Both the position numbers and the translations under genes were made by a program. From NCBI RefSeq assembly GCF_052116305.1, contig NZ_JBQKLI010000023.1, positions 1 through 24,147 on the forward strand: a DNA stretch of 24,147 nucleotides. Reading direction: 5' to 3'. This DNA is from JBQKLI01 sp012798975. Its GTDB lineage: Bacteria; Bacillota; Clostridia; Tissierellales; Peptoniphilaceae. Shown here in pieces: positions 1 to 8,039 of this stretch (its first letter is position 1; each line of letters begins with the position of its first letter). Below the pieces are notes generated by a model. The model had not been told where the DNA came from. It searched no databases and was given only the letters and a program-made list of their open reading frames with translations.

Positions 1-111
1 GTTCATCTCCTCAGTTAGGTATTTGTGTGGTACTTATATTTTAACCGAGGACGAGCATTTTGGCTCATTTTTATTTGAAGTTTCTTTTTACACCATTATA
101 CGGACTTTATC
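1..111 (-). mobile_element. Possible end of an IS256-type insertion sequence (cut by window edge)
   Basis: Read on the minus strand, positions 111-86 give an end-like sequence, GTCCGTATAATGGTGTA followed by an A-run. This resembles the GTC(T/C)GTA...TGTGTA terminal repeats I associate with IS256/Mutator-type elements. Further left there is a GGAGATGAAC ribosome-site-like stretch near positions 3-12, but no start codon before the window ends. That fits a transposase gene reading leftwards out of the window. No transposase residues are visible, so the call rests on the end sequence alone. A similar motif lies at 24037-24059. Confidence 0.33.
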
Positions 112-394
112 TATCCTATAGATCTTATTTCCTAAAGACATAACAGTAACCGCATTATTTTTACCTAATGTACTCTTGAATCATTACTCAAATCATTATT
201 ATATTCACAGTACCCTCCTCTATAATTAATAATTTTTATATTTATATATGTTTTATGATCTTGCAAATATAGTTACTGTAGAGATAAATAATTGGTTCAA
301 TTTCTACACATCAGTTACTTTTACGAACTATATTTTTTGGTATAGTAATACAAGTCAAGGGGAAATCCCTTAATTTCAATTTATAAACAAAAAT
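112..394. other. A/T-rich gene-less stretch downstream of the polysaccharide operon
   Basis: About 280 bp of very A/T-rich DNA lie between the IS-like end and the last glycosyltransferase gene. I see no credible reading frame. A weak inverted repeat AAGGG/CCCTT sits near 358-372, without a convincing T-run on the minus strand, so no good operon terminator is recognisable. The stretch may be scar or decayed DNA from the insertion of the neighbouring element, but nothing in it proves this. Confidence 0.5.
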
Positions 395-1396
395 TCAACA
401 TTTTGAACCAACAATTATATGTTTCATTAAATCGTATAATTGTTCTATATCAAAAGGATCAAAAAATTGTACTTTCTCATAACCATCTAAAATCTCATGA
501 GAAAAAGCACAATCTGATGCGAGAATTGGAGATTTGTGCATACTAGCTTCAAGCATCGGTAAACCAAATGTTTCAATATAAGATGGAAAAATCAAAATTG
601 ATTTACTATAATAATCATAAACATCTTCTATATTTATTTTCCCTATAAATTGAATTGGTAAGTTTTGTTTTTTGCACATTTTATGAAGCCTATTAATATT
701 CGGATTTTCATTTCCATCAAGAGTAAATACCACTGTGAAATTATTAATATTTTGATCAATCAACTTTTTAACAGCTTTAACGATAACTTCATGATTTTTA
801 TACTCCAACGCACTAGATGGGTAGAAAAACTGCCTATTTATCATATCTTCTTGCTTATAGTATTTGTTTACGATGATATTTATATCCGGCTGTATTATTT
901 CAAACTTATTTGGATCAGTTTCTACTTTTTGCAAGCACGCTTCCTTCATCCACTTAGTCTGAACAATTACTTTATCTGCATTCTTTATAGATTTAAAAAT
1001 CATTCTACTAATTATATTTTGATATATCCAAAATTTAGGATTTTCAGTCAAACGATACCTTTTTTCTACGAAAGGAAGTGGTTGATGTAGATATAAAGTT
1101 TGTTTTACGTTTACATTTTGAATAGTAGTATTTTGCAATGACAATATTTCATCTATTTTATATTCCTTTACTAACTTAGGAGCAACAAATTTATCAAAAT
1201 ATAATCTATGAAACCAACTTTTTTTTACCCATGGAAAATTCACAACTTTAACATTCATTTTAGATTTTAAAATAGGGGTACTTATTATAAATATCCATTC
1301 GTTTTCAGTGTCTTTAACAGCTTTATCATAATATTGATTTAGTATGGTTAATGCTCCCCCGCTGTCTGCGGGAACATCAAATACCATAATTTTCAT
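395..1396 (-). CDS. Glycosyltransferase, GT4-like (family 1 fold), polysaccharide cluster
   Basis: Predicted cytoplasmic glycosyltransferase of 333 residues that would add one sugar to a lipid-linked repeat unit. The C-terminal half carries the GT-B donor-binding signature: FIGKI, then a PSYIETFGLPMLEAS stretch near residue 280 with the two glutamates of the E-x7-E motif, then ILASDCAFSHEIL. The N-terminus is weakly conserved, as usual for the acceptor side. I chose the ATG at 1396 because GGAGG lies 8 nt upstream, overlapping the end of capG; an in-frame start 15 bp upstream lacks such a site. The gene follows capG by 2 nt and is the last of the operon. It ends shortly after the FFDPFD segment, so the C-terminus may be slightly short. 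The sugar and linkage cannot be told. Base composition is clearly A/T-richer than the housekeeping genes to the right. Confidence 0.85.
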   Translation of the reverse strand: MKIMVFDVPADSGGALTILNQYYDKAVKDTENEWIFIISTPILKSKMNVKVVNFPWVKKSWFHRLYFDKFVAPKLVKEYKIDEILSLQNTTIQNVNVKQTLYLHQPLPFVEKRYRLTENPKFWIYQNIISRMIFKSIKNADKVIVQTKWMKEACLQKVETDPNKFEIIQPDINIIVNKYYKQEDMINRQFFYPSSALEYKNHEVIVKAVKKLIDQNINNFTVVFTLDGNENPNINRLHKMCKKQNLPIQFIGKINIEDVYDYYSKSILIFPSYIETFGLPMLEASMHKSPILASDCAFSHEILDGYEKVQFFDPFDIEQLYDLMKHIIVGSKC

Positions 1397-1398
1397 TA

Positions 1399-2523
1399 TT
1401 ATTTCCTCCAAATAACTCTATTTATATAATCAGTATAACTAAGAATAATTCTTAAAACTTTGCTAGATACATTTGGCTTATTATAATCTTCAACGCATCT
1501 CAATGAATTATTATTTTGCGTTTCTAACACTTTCAATCCCTGAATTATTCTCTCACTATTTAAACCTACCATCATAACTGAAGCTTCTTCCATCGCTTCC
1601 GGTCTTTCATGGGCTTGTCTTATGTTTAATGCTTTAAAACCTAATATAGATGATTCTTCACTGATTGTCCCGCTATCACTTAATACTGCTTTCGATTTTA
1701 TTTGAAGTTTATTATAATCATTGAAACCTAATGGTTTTAAGGTTTGAATTAAAGGATTCAGTCTTATTCCTTTTTGATCGATCATTTTCTTCGTTCTAGG
1801 ATGAGTGCTTATAATAATAGGGAATTCGTATTTCTCAGCGATATGATTTAGACTATCAAATAAATTTATAAAATTCTCCTCAGAATTAATATTTTCTTCT
1901 CTATGGGCTGATACTACAAAGTACTTTCCTTCTTCTAAATTTAGTCTCTTTAGTACATCCGAATTTTTAATATCTTCTTTTCTAGAATTTAAAACTTCAA
2001 ACATTGGGCTTCCAGTTTTAATCACTCTATCCGCCGAAATACCTTCTGCTATAAGATAATCCCTAGCAATCGTGCTATAAGGCATATTGATATCAGAGAT
2101 ATGATCAACAATTTTACGATTGGTCTCTTCTGGAACTCGTTGATCAAAACATCTATTTCCAGCTTCCATATGAAAAACCGGAATATGTCTTCGTTTCGCT
2201 GCTATAGCTGCTAAGCAGCTGTTTGTATCTCCTAAAATTAAAAAGGCTTCCGGGTTTTCTTTTTCTAAGATCGGATCTATATTTATCAATAAATTGCCGA
2301 TCGTTCCCATTGGTGTACCATCTGCTGAATTTAGAAAGTAATCTGGTTTTCTTAGTTTAAAATCTTCAAAAAACACTTCATTTAATTCATAATCATAGTT
2401 CTGACCTGTATGTACTAGAATATGCTCTATCGCTTTACTATCTTCTAATCTATTGATTACAGCAGAAAGACGGATAATCTCTGGTCTTGTTCCCACTACA
2501 GTCATTACTTTAAGCTTTTTCAA
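1399..2523 (-). CDS. capG: UDP-N-acetylglucosamine 2-epimerase-type enzyme of UDP-FucNAc synthesis (CapG/FnlC)
   Basis: Last step of UDP-N-acetyl-L-fucosamine synthesis: C2 epimerisation of the UDP-N-acetyl-6-deoxy-L-talose precursor. The 374-residue protein has the UDP-GlcNAc 2-epimerase fold with VGTRPEIIRLS at residues 10-20, HTGQNYDYE, LGDTNSCLAA, HMEAGNRCFDQRVPEE, SAHREEN and the nucleotide-binding SDSGTISEESS near residue 285. As remembered, it tracks Staphylococcus aureus CapG closely, including the INR.xWRK C-terminus, which separates it from general MnaA/WecB epimerases. The start is TTG at 2523, preceded by GGAGG at 7 nt spacing that overlaps the capF stop. It sits directly after capE and capF, giving the complete pathway. 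WecB-type UDP-ManNAc formation is the alternative, but neighbours and sequence favour CapG. Confidence 0.92.
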   Translation of the reverse strand: MKKLKVMTVVGTRPEIIRLSAVINRLEDSKAIEHILVHTGQNYDYELNEVFFEDFKLRKPDYFLNSADGTPMGTIGNLLINIDPILEKENPEAFLILGDTNSCLAAIAAKRRHIPVFHMEAGNRCFDQRVPEETNRKIVDHISDINMPYSTIARDYLIAEGISADRVIKTGSPMFEVLNSRKEDIKNSDVLKRLNLEEGKYFVVSAHREENINSEENFINLFDSLNHIAEKYEFPIIISTHPRTKKMIDQKGIRLNPLIQTLKPLGFNDYNKLQIKSKAVLSDSGTISEESSILGFKALNIRQAHERPEAMEEASVMMVGLNSERIIQGLKVLETQNNNSLRCVEDYNKPNVSSKVLRIILSYTDYINRVIWRK

Positions 2524-2525
2524 TT

Positions 2526-3638
2526 TTAGACCTCCAAAAAATACGTATCTGGATTTTCAGGATCAAAACATTCATTCACCCACATAAAAGTGACTAAATC
2601 ATCTTCGCCGTCATTTATAATATTATGAGTGTATCCTACCGGGATATCCACTACTTCTATCTTATCTCCTGAGACTGAATATTCGATCACTTCATCACTA
2701 TCGATTTTTCGAAATTGTATTCTGCCAGTCCCTTTTACTACTACAAACTTTTCGTTTTTCGTATGATGCCAATGATTTCCTTTTGTAATACCAGGTTTCG
2801 ATATATTTACAGAGAATTGTCCGGCATTTTGCGTTCTGATAATCTCTGTAAAAGAACCTCTGTTATCTTTATGCATGGTTAAAGGATAAGAAAAATCATC
2901 TTTCGGTAAAAAGCTTAAATAAGTACTATAGAGTTTTTTTACAAAATCATTGCCCATATCAGGCACTACTAAATTCTCTCTGCTTTCTTTAAAGCTTTGA
3001 ATCTGTTTTGCAATATAGCCTAATGTCGTTGTATATTTTACTGGAGCTTCATAAAATTCTCCGACTTTATTTCCTTTTCCTTCCATGGCGGAAATAAATT
3101 CCTTCACTACATCATCAATATAGGAAAGCTCCATTTTATGATTGGGATCATTAACTTGGATCGGTATATCTCTAGTAATATTATGACAAAAGGTTGCAAT
3201 CACTGTATTGAAATTAGGCTTGCTCCATTTTCCAAAAATATTCGGCAGTCTGTAAATTAGTACTTCATTGCCCTGCTCTTCGCTTTTCTTTAAAGCAACT
3301 TCTTCCCCTTGTTTCTTAGTCTTTCCATAGATATTATCTCGTTCTGCTTGAATCGAGGAGCAGATTAATACCTTTGCTTTTTTATTATTATTTTCTTTTA
3401 ATGCTCTGAAGATATCTTCAATAAAATTCGTATTATTCTTAGTAAAATCACCTTCATTTTCAGATCTGTTTTCACCGGCAGTATTAAAAATAAAATCAAC
3501 ATCTTTTGTATAATTAACTAATTTATCATAAGTATTGGATCGTCCTATTTCTTTAATATCTATATACTCATGATTTTTTAACTCGCAGATCAAGTTTTTA
3601 CCTACAAATCCTTTTGAACCTGTGACCAATATTTTCAT
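2526..3638 (-). CDS. capF: Bifunctional C3-epimerase/C4-reductase of UDP-FucNAc synthesis (CapF/FnlB)
   Basis: Second enzyme of UDP-N-acetyl-L-fucosamine synthesis. It epimerises C3 and then reduces the 4-keto group of the CapE product. The 370-residue protein has two parts, as in S. aureus CapF: an N-terminal short-chain dehydrogenase fold (VTGSKGFVGKNL from residue 4, ICSSIQAERDNIYGKTK with the Y-x3-K pair) and a C-terminal cupin from about residue 250. The cupin shows HWHH at 289-292, KFVVVKGTGRIQF and PVGYTHNI, which fit the metal-binding epimerase site. The ATG at 3638 overlaps the capE stop codon (ATGA) and has GGAGG 5 nt upstream; the in-frame start four codons earlier is less likely. 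The fused two-domain form is characteristic of CapF/FnlB, so confidence is high. Confidence 0.93.
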   Translation of the reverse strand: MKILVTGSKGFVGKNLICELKNHEYIDIKEIGRSNTYDKLVNYTKDVDFIFNTAGENRSENEGDFTKNNTNFIEDIFRALKENNNKKAKVLICSSIQAERDNIYGKTKKQGEEVALKKSEEQGNEVLIYRLPNIFGKWSKPNFNTVIATFCHNITRDIPIQVNDPNHKMELSYIDDVVKEFISAMEGKGNKVGEFYEAPVKYTTTLGYIAKQIQSFKESRENLVVPDMGNDFVKKLYSTYLSFLPKDDFSYPLTMHKDNRGSFTEIIRTQNAGQFSVNISKPGITKGNHWHHTKNEKFVVVKGTGRIQFRKIDSDEVIEYSVSGDKIEVVDIPVGYTHNIINDGEDDLVTFMWVNECFDPENPDTYFLEV

Positions 3639-4657
3639 CGATTCCTCCAAGCTTCCAGTTCTTTTCTAACATAACCTAATGTCATTAGTTTTTCTTTTAT
3701 TTCTGAAACAGTCAGGATTTTAGTATTGTTGCTGTTATATTCTTCACTAGAGGATAACTTCGCATCACCCTCATCCATATATTTATCATAATTTAAGCTG
3801 CGGTTATCACATGGAACACGATAATAAGCCCCTTTATCTTCAGAGACGATGTATTCCTCTTTAGTTAATAAAGTTTCACTTTGTTTTTCTCCGTGCCTTG
3901 TTCCTATTATCTTAACTGGTGCTTCAACTTCAAAAAGTTCTAATACCGCTTGAGCTAACTCTTTAATAGTAGATGCTACTGATTTTTGAACCCATATATC
4001 ACCTGCTTTTGCATATTTGAATGCTTCTACAACTAAATCTACCGCTTCATCAAGACTCATCAAAAATCTTGTCATTTCTGGATCAGTTACTGTTAGCGGT
4101 TTTCCTTCTTTTATTTGATTAATAAATAATGGAATTACCGATCCACGAGAAGCCATAACATTTCCATATCTTGTACAGCAAATCGTTGTGCGATCTGAAT
4201 CTACGTCTCTTGCTTTAGCAACAATTACTTTTTCCATCATAGCCTTTGAAATTCCCATGGCATTAATTGGATAAGCAGCTTTATCTGTGGATAAGCACAC
4301 AACTTTCTTTATCCCTTGCTCTATAGCAACAGATAAAACATTATCCGTTCCGACAATATTTGTCTTTACTGCTTCCATAGGAAAAAACTCGCAAGAAGGA
4401 ACCTGTTTTAAAGCTGCTGCATGAAAAACAAAGTCCACCCCATACATAGCATCCCGTATGCTGTTGCGATCTCGTACATCCCCGATGTAGAACTTTAACT
4501 TATCATTAAAATATTTTTTTCTCATATCATCTTGTTTTTTTTCATCTCGCGAAAATATTCTAATTTCTTTAAAGTCTTTATCTAAAAACTTATTCATCAC
4601 AGCATTTCCAAAAGATCCTGTTCCACCAGTAATAAGCAATATTTTGTCATCAAACAT
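3635..4657 (-). CDS. capE: UDP-GlcNAc 4,6-dehydratase/5-epimerase (CapE/FnlA)
   Basis: First enzyme of the UDP-N-acetyl-L-fucosamine branch: NADP-dependent 4,6-dehydration with C5 inversion of UDP-GlcNAc. The 340-residue protein has the extended SDR Rossmann motif GGTGSFGNA near residue 10, FHAAALKQVPSCEFFP, and STDKAAYPINAMGISKAMMEK. In the last, Met134 and Lys138 replace the usual Tyr-x3-Lys, as known for S. aureus CapE. GTRHGEK and ALTK-like C-terminal signatures also fit. I start at the ATG at 4657 (MFDDK), which gives AAGGAAG a spacing of about 9 nt and matches the S. aureus N-terminus; the ATG two codons earlier is too close to that site. The gene overlaps the preceding glycosyltransferase stop region and its own stop overlaps capF. 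Membrane-bound CapD-type dehydratases are excluded by length. Confidence 0.94.
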   Translation of the reverse strand: MFDDKILLITGGTGSFGNAVMNKFLDKDFKEIRIFSRDEKKQDDMRKKYFNDKLKFYIGDVRDRNSIRDAMYGVDFVFHAAALKQVPSCEFFPMEAVKTNIVGTDNVLSVAIEQGIKKVVCLSTDKAAYPINAMGISKAMMEKVIVAKARDVDSDRTTICCTRYGNVMASRGSVIPLFINQIKEGKPLTVTDPEMTRFLMSLDEAVDLVVEAFKYAKAGDIWVQKSVASTIKELAQAVLELFEVEAPVKIIGTRHGEKQSETLLTKEEYIVSEDKGAYYRVPCDNRSLNYDKYMDEGDAKLSSSEEYNSNNTKILTVSEIKEKLMTLGYVRKELEAWRNR

Positions 4658-5849
4658 GTTCATTAACTTCCTTTTCCATAAATTTGTTTAGTCGTTTCAT
4701 AAACAACGTTTTTTTAAAGTTCTTTTCATAAAAATCTAGTGAATTATCTGCTAAAATTTTCTTTTTAGCATAGCTTAATTCATAGAATTCAACAATTATA
4801 TTAGCTAATCCAACGGGATCTTCTGCTTGTACACAATATCCACAATTCGCTTCATTAATGAGTCTATTTACAGCTCCATTAATTGAACCGATAACCGGCT
4901 TTCTGACAGCCATATAGGACTGCATCTTATTAGGAATAGTATAAGATACAATATCATTATCTTTTAAAGTAATCAGCATTGCATCTGCCTTATTATAAAA
5001 TTCAGGCATCTCCTCTAATGATCTCTGCCCGTAAAATTTTATATTAGATAGCTCCTTATCTTTAGCGTACTTTTTCAGAGGATCTTTTTCAGACCCATCT
5101 CCTACAATATGAAAAATAATATCCCCATATGAGGATAGCAGCTCTGCTGCTTTTACAATGGTCTCTACACTTTGCATATGCCCAATGTTCCCTGCAAATA
5201 GAAGATCCATACCATCAGTACTGCATTTATATTCTTTCGGGCGAAACATATCTTCAGCATAATTATATAAGCATTCATTATTTTTATATATGCCTAACTC
5301 TTGATGGAAATATTCTATAAACAAGGGCGATGTAACAATTATTTTATCTGCTTGATTGTAAATTCTTTTAGAAATTATCTTAGCCATATTAAATATTTTC
5401 GAATTTTTATTAACACCGCCTGCCATAATACTTTCGGGCCATAAATCTAGACAGTATAGAATAAAAGGAATTTTTTTTCTTGCTTTAATAATCGCCGCTG
5501 GAATGGCCATCGTTATTGGTGAAAGCTGATAGCATAATACAATATCATATTCATTTTTATCTAATAAAGCTTTCAACGAAGCTGATATACAAAAAGATAC
5601 ATAATTCATAAATAGTTGAACTTTTGATTTTCCTCTTTCAATGAGCCATGCTCTTTTAATAATAACACCGTTTATTTTCTGCCTCCTATTCTTAAACCAA
5701 CGATACCCAGGATATATTTTCCCTTTAGGATAATTAGGAAGACCTGTTAAAACGGTAACTTCATGTCCTTCTTTTACTAGTGTTTCAGCAATATCTGTGA
5801 TTTTAAATTGTTCTGGATAATAAGATTGGCATACAAATAATATTTTCAT
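4650..5849 (-). CDS. Glycosyltransferase GT4, WbuB-like (candidate N-acetyl-L-fucosamine transferase)
   Basis: A 399-residue GT-B glycosyltransferase. The N-terminus is of the family-4 subtype (MKILFVCQSYYPEQF, then GHEVTVLTGLPNYPKG with YPGY). The C-terminal domain has LLFAGNIGHMQSVE, IKFYGQR..EEMPEFYNKADAMLITL and IPNKMQSYMAVRKPVIGS, which bind the nucleotide sugar. This subtype includes WbuB of E. coli, which is named as an L-fucosamine transferase and is found beside fnlA-fnlB-fnlC. Here too the gene lies directly upstream of capE-capF-capG, so FucNAc transfer is a reasonable inference but not shown. TAGGAA precedes the ATG at 5849. Its 3' end overlaps capE by 8 bp, which suggests translational coupling. 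It acts at the cytoplasmic membrane face on undecaprenyl-linked acceptors. Confidence 0.87.
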   Translation of the reverse strand: MKILFVCQSYYPEQFKITDIAETLVKEGHEVTVLTGLPNYPKGKIYPGYRWFKNRRQKINGVIIKRAWLIERGKSKVQLFMNYVSFCISASLKALLDKNEYDIVLCYQLSPITMAIPAAIIKARKKIPFILYCLDLWPESIMAGGVNKNSKIFNMAKIISKRIYNQADKIIVTSPLFIEYFHQELGIYKNNECLYNYAEDMFRPKEYKCSTDGMDLLFAGNIGHMQSVETIVKAAELLSSYGDIIFHIVGDGSEKDPLKKYAKDKELSNIKFYGQRSLEEMPEFYNKADAMLITLKDNDIVSYTIPNKMQSYMAVRKPVIGSINGAVNRLINEANCGYCVQAEDPVGLANIIVEFYELSYAKKKILADNSLDFYEKNFKKTLFMKRLNKFMEKEVNEHV

Positions 5850-5894
5850 TCTTTTTCCTATAAATTGTTTTAATCTATATTATAAATTTAAGCT

Positions 5895-6515
5895 TTACTC
5901 CTCATAATTATCTTTATAGATCCTTCTTTTTTTATTTTCTTTATGACCTTTGCGGATAATCACTGTAGGAACAGTCAAAAGGAAAATCTTTAGATCTTCT
6001 TTAAAGGATATCTCTTTGCAATACTTTTCATCATATAGCACTTTGCGATCTATATCGACTTCATCTCTTCCATTTACCTGAGCATAGCCAGTAATGCCAG
6101 GCAGCAGTTCTAATACCCCTAGACGTTCTCTCTCAGCAATTAGTCTTCTTTCTTCATAGATAACTGGTCTTGGGCCAACAAAACTCATGTCACCCTTTAT
6201 AATATTAAATAATTGAGGTATCTCGTCTAAGCTTGAAACTCTAATTAAGTAACCTAATGGAGAAATATACTTTTGTACGTCTATAAACTCTCTTGTAGAA
6301 AGATTACTGGGTGCTTGAGAACTCATACTTCGGAATTTATAAAGTATAAATGGCTTTTTATCTTTGCCACATCGAACTTGCTTAAATATTGCTGGTGCAT
6401 GTGGCTCTTCGATTTTTATAGCTAGCCAAATCACTATAAATAAAGGTAAAAATAGTATAGTTAGAAATATCGCTAATATAAAATCAAATATTCTTTTGAA
6501 GTATTTTATATACAT
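5895..6515 (-). CDS. Initiating sugar-phosphate transferase (undecaprenyl-phosphate glycosyl-1-phosphate transferase)
   Basis: Transfers a sugar-1-phosphate from UDP-sugar to undecaprenyl phosphate, the first step of repeat-unit assembly. The 206-residue protein is the short form of the bacterial sugar transferase family. It has one N-terminal hydrophobic segment (residues 9-33) and then the catalytic core: FKQVRCG, KFRSM at 60-64, SLDEIPQLFNI from 95, GDMSFVGPRP at 108-117 and PGITGYAQVNGR at 139-150. All hallmark motifs are intact. The start at 6515 has an AAAGGGAA-type site upstream. The gene is the first of the sugar-specific part of the operon and is separated from the LCP gene by a strong hairpin (6563-6593). 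The sugar is not determinable; related short forms include Gal-, GlcNAc- and N,N'-diacetylbacillosamine-phosphate transferases. Confidence 0.92.
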   Translation of the reverse strand: MYIKYFKRIFDFILAIFLTILFLPLFIVIWLAIKIEEPHAPAIFKQVRCGKDKKPFILYKFRSMSSQAPSNLSTREFIDVQKYISPLGYLIRVSSLDEIPQLFNIIKGDMSFVGPRPVIYEERRLIAERERLGVLELLPGITGYAQVNGRDEVDIDRKVLYDEKYCKEISFKEDLKIFLLTVPTVIIRKGHKENKKRRIYKDNYEE

Positions 6516-6562
6516 AATATATTCCCTTTATCCTTTAATCATTATAAATATCTTATAAACAC

Positions 6563-6593
6563 CATAAAAAGTAAATACTATTTACTTTTTATG
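6563..6593 (-). terminator. Perfect 14-bp hairpin inside the polysaccharide operon (attenuator or partial terminator)
   Basis: A perfect inverted repeat (arms CATAAAAAGTAAAT and its complement, 3-nt loop) lies between the LCP gene and the sugar transferase gene. The stem is A/T-rich, and the T-run lies within the 3' arm rather than after it, so it is not a classical intrinsic terminator. About 25 nt further on along the minus strand is a TATAAT-like box (around 6538-6543), which could start a second transcript. The hairpin therefore splits the operon into an assembly/control part and a sugar-specific part. Confidence 0.5.
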
Positions 6594-6601
6594 TCGAAGC
6601 C

Positions 6602-8005
6602 TTATTTAATGATCTGTTGTATCTCATTCTTAATTTCATCTATACTATTGTCCGCTGGAACAAACATATATAAATCATGCCCCGGCATGGCATAAGAAGG
6701 TAGTCCGCTTTGTGCTGATCCCTGAAGCTGAATTCCTTGGATATTCCAGCTGCTGTTTGTTTTAATTTGATTATTTACCAGTTCTATCACTTTAGCAGTG
6801 GGCATATTTGTCTCAGAAGAATCTGACATTATATCTAACACCTTTGTGTAGTTTAATAAAACGGAAGGATTCATTCCTTTTTGAATAATGGCTTTTAATA
6901 TTTTTTCATGGTTTCGACCTCTTGCCATATCACCGTCGGATAAATTATATCTTTCTCTTGCAAAGGCTAAGGCTTGTTCGCCGTTTAAATGAATCGTACC
7001 TTGTTTAAAGTGGTGTTGTCCGCCATTCGTTGTGAATTCCTGATCGTTTTGAACATCAATTCCACCGATAAGATCTACTAGTTTCACTAAAGTAGAAAAG
7101 TTCACTCTTCCATAGTAATTAATATTGGTATTAAACAAATTCTCTAAAGTCGCAACAGAACTTCCCACTCCATAAATTCCGGAGTGCGTTAATTTATCAT
7201 ACTGATTCTTTCCGCCGCCGGCTATTTTTACATAGCTGTCTCGAGGGATAGTAGTGATCAATATTTTATGGGTTTTAGGATTCACTGTAACTAGTAAGTT
7301 TACGTCTGTACGAGAAACCGTTGAGATAGAACCATATGTATCGATCCCGCTGATATACATGGTAAAAGGTTCGTTTTCTCCAACATCCTTTTTAATATCT
7401 TTGTTTTTTACGGTGACTTCTTTTGAATCGATACTCTTAATTCGTTCTTCGAAATCAGGATATTTTTCTTTGATGAGATCCATATAGGCATCATTGATGA
7501 GGAGAGCTTCTCCTTTTCCCTTCATAAGATCGTCTACTGCAGCCATATAGTCTTTTGAATTTTTATATTCTTTCGCACCGTAGAGCTCTAAGCTTTCTTT
7601 GTCTTGGTCTAAGGAAGCTATGATTTGTCCTTCGGATATATCTTCAGGAGAATTGGAATCTGAGTCTTTTAATGTTACTAAAGAAAGACCTACTTGCTCC
7701 TCTTCTTGGTTTTCGTTGATTTTTCCAAGGGCTGCTAAACTTTGATTCGCATAATAGCCGGCAGCTCCGTTTCCTATTAGGATCATTACCGTAAGAAGTC
7801 CCAGCAGTACTTTTCTTTTTTTCGACCCTGCTTTTTTTAATAGTAAATAACCCAGTACTGCCTCTATGAGTATCATCACTGCGAAATAGACTATACGATA
7901 ATTCGTCGGCAATAGATTATATGAAATAATAATAAAGGATAGAAAAGCAAATACTATTAAGTTCAAAAGATAAAGTCCGATTCCAATTTTGTTTTTCTTG
8001 TCCAT
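6602..8005 (-). CDS. LytR-CpsA-Psr (LCP) family wall-polymer ligase, Cps2A-like
   Basis: Membrane protein of 467 residues that would transfer completed polysaccharide from its lipid carrier to peptidoglycan. It has three N-terminal membrane segments (about 9-28, 37-56, 65-85), an extracytoplasmic accessory region (about 100-205) and the LCP domain from about 212 on. The LCP domain has SRTD at 231-234, IPRDSY at 253-258, the GEQALAFARERY helix at 342-353 and the DMARGRNHEKIL segment at 359-370, which hold the arginines and aspartates that bind the pyrophosphate of the polyprenyl ligand. Three membrane spans plus an accessory domain is the layout of pneumococcal Cps2A and not of the shorter one-span LytR-type proteins. 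AGGAGG lies 7 nt before the ATG. It follows the tyrosine kinase gene by 34 bp. Confidence 0.92.
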   Translation of the reverse strand: MDKKNKIGIGLYLLNLIVFAFLSFIIISYNLLPTNYRIVYFAVMILIEAVLGYLLLKKAGSKKRKVLLGLLTVMILIGNGAAGYYANQSLAALGKINENQEEEQVGLSLVTLKDSDSNSPEDISEGQIIASLDQDKESLELYGAKEYKNSKDYMAAVDDLMKGKGEALLINDAYMDLIKEKYPDFEERIKSIDSKEVTVKNKDIKKDVGENEPFTMYISGIDTYGSISTVSRTDVNLLVTVNPKTHKILITTIPRDSYVKIAGGGKNQYDKLTHSGIYGVGSSVATLENLFNTNINYYGRVNFSTLVKLVDLIGGIDVQNDQEFTTNGGQHHFKQGTIHLNGEQALAFARERYNLSDGDMARGRNHEKILKAIIQKGMNPSVLLNYTKVLDIMSDSSETNMPTAKVIELVNNQIKTNSSWNIQGIQLQGSAQSGLPSYAMPGHDLYMFVPADNSIDEIKNEIQQIIK

Positions 8006-8039
8006 TTTTGTTCCTCCTGATTACGATAAGATGGAAGGT

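Noticed and set aside
2..118. Open plus-strand frame running in from the window edge
   Set aside because: About 38 codons without recognisable motifs, overlapping the IS-like end; cannot be supported as a gene fragment.
4286..4294. Perfect DnaA-box sequence TGTGGATAA
   Set aside because: It lies inside the conserved capE coding sequence (STDKAAY region) and stands alone.
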